Assembly (NCBI GenBank): GCA_021229015.1 | Contig: CM037783.1 | Location: 59,681,746 to 59,745,745 of the forward strand | DNA: 64,000 nucleotides | From: Solen grandis | Lineage: Eukaryota > Mollusca > Bivalvia > Adapedonta > Solenidae | Reading direction: 5' to 3' | Part shown: positions 53,773 through 64,000 of the stretch, in pieces | Numbering within the stretch: position 1 is the first letter of the stretch | Layout of the letters: each line of letters opens with the position of its first letter | Program-made: the position numbers and the translations under genes | The notes under the pieces: model-generated | The model's database searches: none | The model's input: the letters and a program-made list of their open reading frames with translations, nothing else | What the model was told of the DNA's origin: nothing

Positions 53773-54649
53773 TTGAGCAGAGTATTTCAAACAATACAAA
53801 AGCATCATATGAAGCTGCTATCAGGCTTTTTGCAGATTTTCGGTTGAGCAAGGGGCTTGGAGACATCTGGCCTCCACCTCTTGAACTTATCATAGAATTT
53901 ATAGCATTTATGTCACTCAAAGGCTTGGCACCTGCCACAGCCAAATCATACATATCAGCTTTAGCTTTTTCATGTAAAATCAAAGGTTTCAAAGATCCAA
54001 CAGATAATTTTGTAGTTTCAAAAATTCTTAATGGCTATTCAAGGGTGCACAGAAGAATTGACACAAGATTACCTATTACTCATGATCTTCTTGTTAAGAT
54101 GGTAAGGATTTTACCATCAATATGTTTTTCAATTTATGAGGCACATTTGTTCAGTACAATCTTCACAATGGCTTTTTTTGGGTTTTTTAGAATTGGAGAA
54201 CTTGTAGTTTCTAGCTTGAATAATGAAGGGCATGCCCTAAAAATGGAAGATGTTTTGATTGAAAAGGATAGTTCAGCCATTAAAGTGTTTTTAAGGTCTT
54301 CAAAAACTGACCAAAATGCTCATGGGGTGCTGAAAAAGCAACATGTCCAGTTTCACAATTGAAACAGTACCTTGTGATGCGAAAATCTTTGACTTGCAGA
54401 TTTCTATTTTGTCATGCTAATGAACTCCCTGTGACAAGATATCAGTTTGGGGCCGTTTTAAGAAAGACCATACAGAGTTTGGGTCAACAAACTAACAATT
54501 ATAAGGGTCATTCTTTTCGAATTGGAGCAGCTACGACTGCTTATTCAAGGGGTTTTTCTGATTCAAACATAAAAACATTAGGTAGATGGAGGTCAGGTGC
54601 TTTTAAATCATACATAGGAGTTCCATCTGAAACACTGGCTTCAAACTGA
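53664..54649 (+). pseudogene. Ngaro tyrosine recombinase, one frameshift
   Basis: The N-terminal core-binding part runs IEQSISNNTKASYEAAIRLF, WPPPLELIIEFIAFM, LAPATAKSYISALAF, PITHDLLVKMVRILP. The catalytic Arg is in FFRIGEL (codon at 54189). The first frame stops at 54360. Similarity continues in another frame (54359-54649) with HSFRIGA (His 54509, Arg 54518), GRWRSGAF and the nucleophile Tyr in KSYIG (54611). So the R-H-R-Y set is complete but split. The shift most likely sits in the A5 run at 54333-54337. It could be a true mutation, a sequencing error, or programmed, though the last is not usual for this domain. Confidence 0.85.
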
Positions 54650-54651
54650 TA

Positions 54652-55329
54652 TTATATCGCCACTACTATTGCTTCAGCTATGCTGAGAGCAGTATTAAGT
54701 CTTTTCCAGTGAAGCATTCCCTGACATGGATTGTTGGATCTTCCATAATCAAGAGAGCTTTCTGCTATGGTAGAAGCCAGGGTACAAATGGCTCACAGCT
54801 TGGTCTCCAGGATGAGGTGCACATATTTTGGCAAGGGAGAAGTGGACTGAAATGGAAACAGTTGGTGCCTTTATTGAAACACCTTTTAACGATTGAAGAA
54901 AGACCTGATTATTTGATTATTCATTGTGCAGGAAATAGTATTGGTATGAAGTCAACTGCTGAGCTAATATTTAATATTAAACAGGACTTTTTTGAGATAT
55001 TTAGACTATTTCCTGACTCAATTATAATTTGGTCTCAAATACTTCCTAGGCTTTCCTGGAGGGGGCCAATTGAACATGCTGCTATGGAGAGATCGAGGAG
55101 AAGGGTGAACAATGGGATTGCATCTTTTATTTTAGGAATTGGGGGGAAATATTTGCGCTACCCAGTAATTACAGGACATGACTGTTCATTTTATTTGCCT
55201 GATGGGGTACACTTGTCAGATAAGGGAAATATGTTCTTTTTGAATACCATAAGAGATGGTTTATTGCAATTTATAACAGACCAAGCTAATGTTTATCCAG
55301 ACAGTGGTGAGTCGGGCTGCACTTCCTAA
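54652..55329 (+). CDS. Ngaro SGNH-hydrolase-like protein
   Basis: The frame is open from before 54652 to the stop at 55329. The conserved region starts at about 54721 with LTWIVGSSIIKRAF (block I, GSS in place of GDS). It continues with YLIIHCAGNSIG (block III-like) and ends with LPDGVHLSDKGN (block V, Asp-x-x-His). This is the fold of SGNH/GDSL esterases. Such domains are reported in some Ngaro and CR1-type retroelements, with no agreed role. No in-frame ATG precedes block I; a GTG is at 54709. Expression may need reinitiation or fusion with the recombinase. Confidence 0.75.
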   Translation, partial: LYRHYYCFSYAESSIKSFPVKHSLTWIVGSSIIKRAFCYGRSQGTNGSQLGLQDEVHIFWQGRSGLKWKQLVPLLKHLLTIEERPDYLIIHCAGNSIGMKSTAELIFNIKQDFFEIFRLFPDSIIIWSQILPRLSWRGPIEHAAMERSRRRVNNGIASFILGIGGKYLRYPVITGHDCSFYLPDGVHLSDKGNMFFLNTIRDGLLQFITDQANVYPDSGESGCTS

Positions 55330-55360
55330 GTTTCTGGTGGCGGTATGGCTTTGCCATGTG

Positions 55361-55612
55361 GCGGAAAATACCTTCACCAGATGCTTGGTTTTGTGATATT
55401 GGTATCAGCTACATGCATATACAGCAATAATATGGACTTGATAGTTTGAATCTCTGTTACCAGGGTTCATCTGTCTGCATTTATGGGAAGCTGTGGCCTG
55501 ATTTCGCCAACAACAACAAAAATCTATTTGCATTATCATGTATAATTACTTCATTAAATAATGTTTTTGTATTTAAATAGTATTGTTTTTATTCTGGGTT
55601 TGTCCTCTGTAA
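55361..55612 (+). repeat. Ngaro split direct repeat B1
   Basis: Starts GCGGAAAATACCTTCACCAG and ends TTTGTCCTCTGTAA. The terminal AA is shared with the start of A2. Confidence 0.9.
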
Positions 55613-55810
55613 GAAGTTTTAGACATTTAGGTTTAAAACCATTTACAGGGATAACGCAGACTTTTTTCCAATTTGATTAATTTCCATTCCTTTTCGGTAG
55701 TTGTTTCCTTTAGGTTCGAAGCCTTTCCATTTCTTGTGATCTGCAAGTAAGCGTGGTCGGGGGAAAAAATCAAGATTATGTTGAAAATATAATTGATCTC
55801 AAGTTTAAAT
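55611..55810 (+). repeat. Ngaro split direct repeat A2
   Basis: Same sequence as A1, placed directly after B1. A B1-A2 junction of this kind is thought to mirror the circle junction used by the recombinase. Confidence 0.9.
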
Positions 55811-55908
55811 CCCACCACCCCCACCCACATCGTTATTTTTCATTATTGCTTTGAATGTTATTTTAGTCTATTTACAGAGCTTTTTACTTCCACATCGTCA
55901 CAGCTCCC

Positions 55909-56160
55909 GCGGAAAATACCTTCACCAGATGCTTGGTTTTGTGATATTGGTATCAGCTACATGCATATACAGCAATAATATGGACTTGATAGTTTGAATC
56001 TCTGTTACCAGGGTTCATCTGTCTGCATTTATGGGAAGCTGTGGCCTGATTTCGCCAACAACAACAAAAATCTATTTGCATTATCATGTATAATTACTTC
56101 ATTAAATAATGTTTTTGTATTTAAATAGTATTGTTTTTATTCTGGGTTTGTCCTCTGTAA
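55909..56160 (+). repeat. Ngaro split direct repeat B2
   Basis: Same sequence as B1 over 252 bp. It forms the right end of the element. A 98-bp C-rich spacer (55811-55908) separates it from A2. Confidence 0.9.
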
Positions 56161-56649
56161 ACATGATAGCAACTTTACTCAATGTTTACAAATGACGTCA
56201 ACATGCGCCAGTGTGGAATTAAATGATAAGCACGCCTCGTGTGTAGAGATCAGTGTAGTAAACACTGCCATATATGGCTATCACGTGAATAGAGCGGAGC
56301 ATAATTTGAAATAATGACATGCGCAGTTCGGCGAAACTCTTAACAGTTAAATCTCAATTAAGTTGACAAGTCTCGCAAAATCCCGAACTCTTAACAAAAT
56401 AAATCGACCAGGAATTTGAAATTTCGGGCTCACTGATTGGATAGGTATTGCGGGCAAACACTAATATAAAGAAGCATTAAATCGCAAGTTGAAATAGTTT
56501 AATTTATCATATTTCATTGATTTAATTCATTAATTCTATTTAAATGCTTAAATCATGATCATTTAGTCTCTCGTATAAGCTGACACCACTTTGACTATTC
56601 TTATTTAACGGAAATGGTTTCGCCCTGGAAGATTCTATGTTTTGTTGGT
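56161..56649. other. Host sequence right of the Ngaro element
   Basis: Contains TGACGTCA-like and CACGTG-containing motifs (TATCACGTGAA near 56280) and a TTAACAGTTAAAT motif. It may be upstream regulatory DNA for the promoter at 56650. No ORF. Confidence 0.35.
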
Positions 56650-56720
56650 CACGTGACTTGTAGATATATAAGGCGGGTCCGCTCAGATTTTCAGTCAGAC
56701 TGTTGTCAACTGTCACCAGG
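56650..56720 (+). promoter_or_regulatory. Candidate core promoter: E-box, TATA, Inr, then splice donor
   Basis: CACGTG (56650-56655) is followed by TATATAAGG (56665-56673). An initiator TCAGTC comes next, with A at 56693, 28 bp from the TATA box. A tiny first exon could end at 56720 before GTAAGA. Spacing and sequence fit animal RNA polymerase II promoters. No coding exon was identified downstream, so the transcript is unknown. Confidence 0.5.
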
Positions 56721-57640
56721 GTAAGATCTAAGATAGCATAAGTATATCGTTGTTGATTGTTAGGCTTTCGTATCTCGATGCAAGTTCTGTCTCCCGAGTA
56801 GTCACCTGGCATTGTTAGGGGCGAAAAGATTCAGAACATTCTTGATACCAATGGTTCCGATACATCCTGTATCTTGAGTTTGGGAGCTCATATAGCGTCA
56901 ATTTCGTTTGCTTGTCCGTCGGTATAGAGATTATCATATGCGTAGGGTTTTATCATCCTAGGATATTTTCATTCATCAGTTATTAATATTAAGGTGGCCC
57001 GAGACATCATTTTAAGGTGGTTTTGATCTCCTTAATTTTGCATAGCCGAGGCAGGGTTTATTGTAGGGTTTTATGACCGGATATTTTAGAGTTTTATATT
57101 TATTTTAAACCAATCTTTGTTGATTATATTGTTTGATCCCCGTGATTTTTTGTGTCATCATAATCATTTTTATTGTATCATTGGTCTCTAATTATCGGCT
57201 AGATAAGTCTAAGAAAAATTAAGTATATGTACATATTTAGAAATAGTTAGCCCCCATACACGTTACACTTAAATACAGAGTAATCCGCCCTACATCTAAT
57301 AAAACCTGGAAAAACTCTCGGTGAAACATTTTTTTGAATGTCTTCAAAGTGACAATGTTTCAAAGAAATATTTCGATCAAATTTCAAGATATGGAATATG
57401 GGTATTGGGGTGTGGGGGGAAGGTTATACCTGAAACCTCCAATGAACATTTTAGGAATGTCGTTCTAGAATTTGGTGGCGGACAAGTGTCAAAATTGACG
57501 TCATATGAATATCAAAAACATTGCATTTACATGAGACAAACTCGTCCTTTTGAACTGCTGTACTTAAAGATCTTTTTTTCAGCATTCACATGCGCACTGG
57601 AAAGCGATGGAGAGATAAAGATAACACCATAGCATGATTG
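56721..57640. other. Stretch without recognised gene
   Basis: A 103-codon plus-strand frame (57321-57632) exists, but without splice or family support. It could be 3' of the promoter above. Confidence 0.35.
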
Positions 57641-57790
57641 CGCAAACGCGAAGATGCAATTATGATAATGCGATAGGACACGTAAAACACGATGCTACGT
57701 TGCATTATCATCATCGCACTATCGTATTGTCGCGTTTTCATCATCGTTCTGTCGCGTGACCAGTATCATGCTATCGCGTTTTCGTCATCT
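57641..57790. repeat. Imperfect CGCGTTTTCATCATCG repeats
   Basis: Repeated variants of ATGATAATGCGATAG, CATCATCGCACTATCG, TATTGTCGCGTTTTCATC and ATGCTATCGCGTTTTCGTC, partly inverted. This is a dispersed low-complexity repeat. Confidence 0.6.
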
Positions 57791-58169
57791 TAGTATCGAA
57801 TTTGCGTTTTATATCAACATATTCAATGACAATAGCCCTTATGAGATTCTGTACAAAGTAGCACTGGAACTAACACTTAAGGTGATAAATACCCCCACTA
57901 TGCTTCACAAAATTTCTCTCCACAAAAAGACAGAATTTGATACAGATAATGAAAACTATGACAATAACAGGAAGATCAAACAGAGACTTTGCAAAGCAAC
58001 CTAAAATGTGCCAACATTCCATTGTGCATTTTGCTACAAATTGTAAAAAATTGGATAAAGATGTTGTTGCTCTGAGAATTGGTAAAGGGGAGAGTATTCT
58101 CCAAATGGTAATAAATTATTGGGAAAAAAAATAACATTTAACAGTATTAAAAGTAGAATTATTTACATC

Positions 58170-58800
58170 TGTACTTAGCATAAGTGCAGACAAATAAGAT
58201 TAAGAAGATGGTAATTATTGAAATCCTTCCTGTAGTAATTGAGAAATAGCGCAGACAAGTAATCAAAGGGACAAACAGAAAAAAATGCTCAATCATAACA
58301 TGAGTACAATATACATGTACACATCTGTGCTCCTATGAAGTTTGATTGAAGTCCATCCTGTAGCAAATGAGAAATAGCGTGGACAAAGGAAACTCAAGAA
58401 AATCATCCATGGACCATAACTCAGGGAATCTTTTTCTCAACCGTAAGAAAAGCAAAATATGCACATCTGTGCTTATTAGTGAAACTTCATATGTAATTTG
58501 ATTGAAATCAATCCAGTACTTATTTAGAAATAGCGCAGACAAAGAAATTTCAAGAAAATTAATTAGAGAAAAAATCATTCAACCATAACAAATTTTATAA
58601 TATGCACACCTGTCTTTGCTAGTGAAATCCATCCAATAGTTTTTGACAAATAACGTGGACAAATTCATTAAAGGGACATAACTCATAGAAAAATCATTCA
58701 ATAATTACAGCTGTACAATATGCAAATTTGTGCTTGCCAGTGAATCTTCTTATAAAATTTGATTGAAATCAATCCAGTAGCTAATGAGAAATAGCATGGA
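58170..58800 (+). repeat. ~160-bp tandem repeat (GAAATAGCG(C/T)GGACAA type)
   Basis: Four to five diverged units share TTTGATTGAA(A/G)TCAATCC, GAGAAATAGC, GGACAAA, AAGAAAATCAT and ATATGCACATCTGTGCTT. Confidence 0.7.
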
Positions 58801-58859
58801 TAAACTAGAAATGCTTCCATAGGACACAGATGCTCCCACAACCGATTTTTTTAAGATAG

Positions 58860-59500
58860 TATGTCAAGAACCTTCGACCAGTCTGACAAGGATTTCATAC
58901 TAAATGTTTAAGTGACCAAAATCAAAAAAGGTTCATCTCCTGGTCATGGCCAATGTCCCTACCAGGTTTCACAAACCAAAGCCCCCCGGTTAATGATCGG
59001 ACAAGGATTTCACACTAATGTACACAGTGACCTTGACCTTTGACCTAGTGACCTCAACATCAAAAGGGTTCATCTGCTGGTCATGGCCAAAGTTCCTACT
59101 AGGTTTCACAAACCCATGCCTTGCGGTTCTCCAGTTAATGATCGAAAATGGATTTCACACTAATGTACACAGTGACCTTGACCTTTGACTTAGTGACCTC
59201 AAAATCAATAGGGTCCATCTGCTGGTCACTGCCAATGTCTCTATCAGGTTTCACAAACCCAGGCCATTCGTTCTCCAGTTAATGATCGGACAAGGATTTC
59301 ACACTTATGTACACAGTGACCTTGACCTTTGACCCTATGACCTCAAAATCAATAGGGTTCATCTACTAGCCATGGCCAATGTCCCTACATAGTTTCACAA
59401 ACCCATAGGCCCTGCGGTTATCCAGTTAATGATCGGAAAAGATTTGGTCGTACGTACGGACGGATTTACAGGCAGCAGCAATGCTATATGCATTTTTCAA
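58860..59500 (+). repeat. ~145-bp tandem repeat (CAGTGACCTTGACCTTTGAC type)
   Basis: Four to five units with GGATTTCACACTAATGTACA, CAGTGACCTTGACCTTTGAC, TCTGCTGGTCATGGCCAA and CCAGTTAATGATCGGA. It ends GGTCGTACGTACGGACGGA. The CAGTGACCTTGACC block is common in molluscan repeats. Confidence 0.8.
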
Positions 59501-60249
59501 GTGTGGGCATAAAAAAGCTACCGACCGACCCACACAGTGACTCCTATATACCCCCCTCTCCACAAACTAAGTTTGTGAGGGGAATAAAAAGCTTGCCGAC
59601 CTGCCTCCTCCAGAACCTATTTTAAAATATATATTTTCTTTCCTTTTCAAAATTGGTATCCCACAAGTTAGAAAACACTATCACTGACCCTCTTTACATG
59701 TAAACTGGATATACATTGTTCTTTCAAGTGAAATAGAACAATCAAAAGAGAGCATCGGGTACACTTATGTACAACTTCAATGTAACAAATTTGTGAGTTG
59801 TACATAACTGTACCAATACAGGAATTAAAGACATATAAATTGAGTTTGTCACGTTTACACTAATGTTGGTTTCAAAGTGAAGTAAGGATATCCACCTGTA
59901 ACGGACTTTGCTATAGTAAGACCCAAAGTCATGGAGACTTAGAGAAACCCTTAAAAAACAGGGCTTCTATTCCTTAATCTATAACTTGTTATAACAAATC
60001 AAGTGAGGTATGAGAGAGAGATCAATATCTATATATCTCCGATATCTATGTGTAATAGTTTTATTTAAGTCGTAATATGATTCATAAGAAATTTTCATTA
60101 AAATGTAGAAATTATTATCTACTATTAAGTTAGTTTCATGCAGCTGACTTAACATGTTTACATCCTGATCAAGCCGTTTATTCATAAATCAGCCGAGACA
60201 TGCATGACGCGAATAACCCTTGCATGTTCCATGGATGGAGTCGAACAAC
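59501..60249. other. Stretch without recognised gene
   Basis: AT-rich, with no recognised repeat or exon. Confidence 0.4.
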
Positions 60250-60332
60250 AATTAAGTGGCGACCCGTCAAAATTCGAACCACAAACCTGTGACCTGGATT
60301 TATGCATTCTACTACTGAGCTATCTAGATCCA
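60250..60332 (-). repeat. tRNA-like sequence (minus strand)
   Basis: On the minus strand GATAGCTCAGTAGTAGAATG is a good A box/D-arm, and TGTGGTTCGAATTTTGACG a good B box/T-arm. The overall length of about 75 nt is tRNA-like. The acceptor arms pair poorly, so a SINE head or pseudo-tRNA is likelier than a functional tRNA. Confidence 0.5.
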
Positions 60333-61129
60333 TTTTGATGTCACATTGTTTTTACAGTTGTAAACTAACTGATATGTAAACAAGGTCTTGATTGGACATC
60401 GATTGGTTCATTAGTTATTCATGTTCAATTCTAAAGATAGTATGCCACAACAAGATGATATGAATAAATCAATTCACCATTTTATCGGGCACAGTTAGCT
60501 TGGCTTTACCATTTTAAGCATTTAGTTGAAACTGTGTATACTATAACATTTTAAATCATATATATATATCAATAGCCCAAACTCAGTGAACAATTGTAAA
60601 AATAAAAGGACCTGAGGCATACGATGCAAGCAAATTTTAAGCAAACTACATCTTCCATTTTGTTTTTTCAACAACCACATGCACCAGAAAAAAAACATGT
60701 GTACGAATATCTGTTGAAAACTGAATCTTGAATGCAGTTGCTCAATGTGGAATTCTAATATGGGAATAAAATGTAACAATATTTAAATTTAATAAATAAA
60801 CTTCATAAAATATTGAATATATGTAAATAACAGTGACCTGTGCTAAGCTTTTAGAAATATCATATATATGTAGCAGGAGTTCATTGATTCCTATCTAAAG
60901 AGGAATTTAAAAGAAGAAACACACACAGAGTCTGGATAGTATAAAATCTATTTTGGTCTACAAAATGAATTTTAAACATTTTTTAAAGAGCTGGTATCAC
61001 TTGAAACCTGTCTTATGTTAACAACAGCATCAGCTGCACATGGATATAATATAGTGACTTAATTAATAGTTTTGTAAGAGTAGTTTTAGTAAAGTGCCAA
61101 TACTCAACAGTTGTTTATTTAGGCCCGTT
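60333..61129. other. Stretch without recognised gene
   Basis: AT-rich. A small frame on the minus strand (60779-60522) has no support. Confidence 0.4.
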
Positions 61130-62560
61130 TAGAAACATGCTGTTTAACAAGTAAGATCTCAAGTCTTCAGCAGATGCCTTCAAATACTTCAAGTAGCCAA
61201 AATTATAATGTGTAAGCAGCATGGTAGCTAATAGTTTGTTGAGCTCAAAACTTGTAAGTGATGTGTCTCAGATTCAAATCCTGATCTATCTGCACATTTT
61301 CTACACATTGTTATGTAATGTCCAAGTAGTTACCATTGTCGCCGTGTAAACATTCCGATAACTGTATCTATATGGTACTGGTTCTAGTCCTTGGCTAAAT
61401 GTAGGGCCGTTACAGTAATAATTGTCCAGTGTATATCTCACTTGGGTATATCAAGAACATAGATTATTTTCATGAACAAATTTCAAATATGGCTTATGCA
61501 TGGATGTATATTATTAAACTGTCCAAAAGTAATTCTTATCCGAGAGATATTTGTGTCTGTGGTCTGGTGGTTCTTCAACTCTGTATGCTTGGGGTCTGAG
61601 TTGGGTTCAAATCTGGATCATGCTAAATGTTTTACCTGGTAATATAATAGCCTGTTAGTAATCCTGATTAGTGTGATATTTGTGTTGGTAATCCTGAAGA
61701 TTAGTCTGTAGAGCTCTCGCGCTGTAAGCTGTAAGGTTTCGAATCCTGATCTGGCTGCACATTCTTTTTTTCACCTACTTATTGGTTACATTTGGTGCCA
61801 AACATGGGGCCATTTTGGTAACATTTTCGCGTATATATCAGTCTTTGGTTTGTTAAGAACATAGCAAATTGTTCTGTCCTGTCCTGAATTAAGGTAAAAA
61901 TTTCAAATGTAACTGCTAAGTAAGAGATTATTGTCAGTGGTCTAATTGTATGACCACCCTGTTAGAATCAAAATCCTTGTCTGGCTGTTCATTTTTCATA
62001 CTAGGTAAAATAACAGCCCATGAGTAACCTTTATCAGTATGAGATTGTATTAGCAAGTCTGCATATCAGACTGTAGAGCTCTCGCATTGTATGCCAAGGG
62101 TCCTAGGTTTGAATTCTGGTCCGGCTTTACATTCTGTTTCACCTGGTCACATTTGGTGCCAAAAAGGGTGTCCTTTTCAGTATAGTTAATCTGTATATAT
62201 CGCCCTTCGGTTGTCAATAATATGGAAATTTGTTATGTCATATGAATTCAGGGACAAATTCCAAATGCAGCATATGGGCCTAAGTAAAAGATTTTTGTAA
62301 GTGCACCCACTCAAGTTCTGGTCTGGCTATACATTTAAAAAAAAAGGTATTTGTTTTCAGTCCTTTGACCTTAGAGCCCAATTAATTCAGAATTTGAGGT
62401 GGATGTTATTTTCTACGGCCTTTAAAAAACCCATAATGTATTGATAAGTCATTAGAACAAGCGGTCAATATGATTTCATTCTCATGACCACTCTTACTAA
62501 AACCATTTGAGGGTCATGGGTTCAAACCCATGTCTGGATTAAGTTTTCCTTAAATTGTTA
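61130..62560 (+). repeat. Diffuse array of tRNA-like SINE units
   Basis: Several heads share (G)TAGAGCTCTCGC...TGTA(A/T)GC and a GGTTT(C/G)GAAT(C/T)CTG-like B box at about 61241, 61570, 61711, 62076 and 62505. Bodies share CATTTGGTGCCAAA, GTATATATC(A/G)(G/C), TTCAAATG(T/C)A and AAGTA(A/G)(A/G)AGATT. The spacing between the two clearest heads (61711 and 62076) is 365 bp. This looks like tandem copies of one old tRNA-derived unit. Confidence 0.55.
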
Positions 62561-64000
62561 TATTACATTCACATCATTCAATGAATTGCCTCTTGTAATT
62601 GTAATTCAAGTAATTGTGATTCTCAATCTCATATCATATCTATCATTTTTCATAATTATTCTAAATTAATTAATTGTTTGATCCAATTATGCCGTATGTA
62701 TATAAATCTGCAGAAGCCCTGCATAAGTACAGCTCTAGTATAAAGCTTAAATGTAACAGAAATCTAAAAATCTGGAAAGTACGAGGACGAGCGACAGAAA
62801 GAAAGATAAGCAAATAAATACATAAATGTAGATGTAGACACTACTAAATAATAAATACAAAATAAAATGTAACATTATTGTTTTGAATCTAAAAGACTAG
62901 ATCTAGCTGACTGTTATGGCGATAAAAAATATAAATAAATTTAAGAGCAAACCTTTAAATCACAATGATAGGGAAAATCGAATATCAAATCGATCGGTCT
63001 TATAGATATTGACTTTTAAATTACTGCATCTATCTTACTAATGGATAGATTCTCTTCAAAACTGTAAATTATGTTCGCTCATTTCATTGTCATTCGCTAT
63101 CAACGTAGTTGGTGTGTGCGGGGGATTAAAAATGATGAAATACAATGCACTTCTTACTTTATAGCTATATATTTTTAACTAAAACTTTCATCAAAGATGA
63201 ATAAAGCTTTGAGATTTCATCACACGTTTGATTCAAATTTATCAAATAATGCTTTTTTTAAGTTTTGGTGAAATTTATGGTTTTGTGGCTTTTATTTTCG
63301 CTGTATCAATATAATTTTGGTAATTCTACAATTACATTTGGTATACCAAAACAAGACCTATCTTGACAGGTGACGCTTACTTTACATGTTCTAAATAAAA
63401 TACTGTAGCAAATATACTGAATAGATAATGAGATTTTGTCTAGTGCTGAACGAAATTTTGAAACAATTGGAGTTTCCATTTTTAACCGACATGTTTCAAT
63501 ATGAACTATTTTTAATATCAGAACTTCGTCTGCGTAGATATAATACGAAATGTTAAAATTGACGTGCCAGCTGTCGTCAATCGACTTGAAATTGTGGTAC
63601 TAAAGAATGCATGCGTATGCAGTCTAAAAACTATTGAAGGCATGGATATCATTCTTTACACATGGGGAGGATGTGAAGTGACAAAGAACAATAACTTCAT
63701 ATTGTCCCATTTTCTTACTTTTCCATTAAAAGTACTTCTGTCTGCAGCAAATTCATGAAGTATTAAAGGTATTGAGAGGATCAATACTAAGAAACACTAT
63801 TTCTTATCCATTTTTGTTTAATTTGAGAGAGACCAATAAAGAAATAATCTATCTTATCTGCTGTTTTAATAAGATTTAACTACCTTGATTTTTTACATGC
63901 ATACCACAAAAAAATTAAAGGGATTATAATTCACACATCTTAATTGTCGCTTCTGGCAGTGCTCTCAGTGCTTTGATTCTGTGTGTATCGCGCGTGCAAT
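62561..64000. other. Right edge, no gene recognised
   Basis: AT-rich. A 64-codon frame (63564-63758) contains VVNRLEIVVLKNACVCSLKT, but lacks splice or family support. No complete repeat was recognised. Confidence 0.4.

Larger units (their letters stand above)
49560..56160 (+). mobile_element. Ngaro/DIRS-type tyrosine-recombinase retrotransposon (6.6 kb)
   Basis: Split direct repeats in the order A1 (49560-49759), coding region, B1 (55361-55612), A2 (55611-55810), B2 (55909-56160) are the defining layout of Ngaro-like elements. Such elements integrate with a tyrosine recombinase through a circular intermediate and make no target duplication; none is seen here. A1/A2 (200 bp) and B1/B2 (252 bp) look identical by eye, which implies recent insertion. 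The coding part has gag-RT-RNase H, tyrosine recombinase and an SGNH-hydrolase-like frame. One frameshift in the recombinase is the only clear lesion. Confidence 0.9.

Noticed and set aside
57321..57632. 103-codon frame as a candidate gene downstream of the 56650 promoter
   Set aside because: No acceptor in the right phase, no known domain, and ordinary AT-rich composition. Kept only as unassigned sequence.

Overview
The window is eukaryotic, intron-rich, AT-rich and crowded with repeats. The best guess is a bivalve mollusc, possibly a heterodont such as a dreissenid, soft-shell clam or venerid. The reasons are the dispersed AGCTCACCTGAGC...GCTCAGGTGAGCGA elements, tRNA-derived SINEs ending in CCCAACAAACAAACAAA, Ngaro and Penelope retroelements, and spliced genes with canonical GT-AG sites. 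The species call is inference. There is no operon structure and there are no prokaryotic signals.

Host genes. Positions 3691-38979 (+) carry eight consecutive coding exons of a TIMELESS/TIMEOUT-type replication-fork protection protein. Reading phase is conserved across all seven introns. The first coding exon lies upstream of the window or was not recognised, and the gene continues past 38979. Intron 7 of this series is about 21.7 kb. It contains a whole second gene on the opposite strand (35711-27332): a three-exon, 561-residue TRIM-like protein with no RING, two B-boxes, a coiled coil and a propeller-like C-terminus.

Mobile DNA, left to right: a hAT-like element (1204-2771); five long AGCTCAC-ended elements with internal tandem units (4.9-7.5, 13.0-14.3 and 17.9-20.9 kb); a decayed Penelope-like element with a GIY-YIG domain and a hammerhead-like 3' motif (8.5-9.9 kb, minus); and a four-layer nest at 21.5-25.8 kb (mariner remnant, split by an L1/Tx1-like LINE, split by a hAT-like element with 6-bp target duplication, split by a hAT MITE with 8-bp duplication). 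Further right are several TTAA-flanked piggyBac-like MITEs, a 3.4-kb TA-flanked Tc1/mariner-like element with unusual subterminal arrays (31.5-35.0 kb), and a 1.3-kb element with perfect 38-bp inverted repeats (39.9-41.3 kb).

The most complete unit is a 6.6-kb Ngaro/DIRS-type tyrosine-recombinase retrotransposon at 49560-56160. It has identical-looking split direct repeats (A1-ORFs-B1-A2-B2), a gag-RT-RNase H ORF, a tyrosine recombinase broken by one frameshift, and an SGNH-hydrolase-like ORF.

The right end (56.2-64 kb) holds a convincing TATA/Inr core promoter next to a splice donor, two kinds of tandem repeat, and a diffuse array of tRNA-like SINE heads. I recognise no complete host gene there. 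A 100-N assembly gap lies at 39399-39498.
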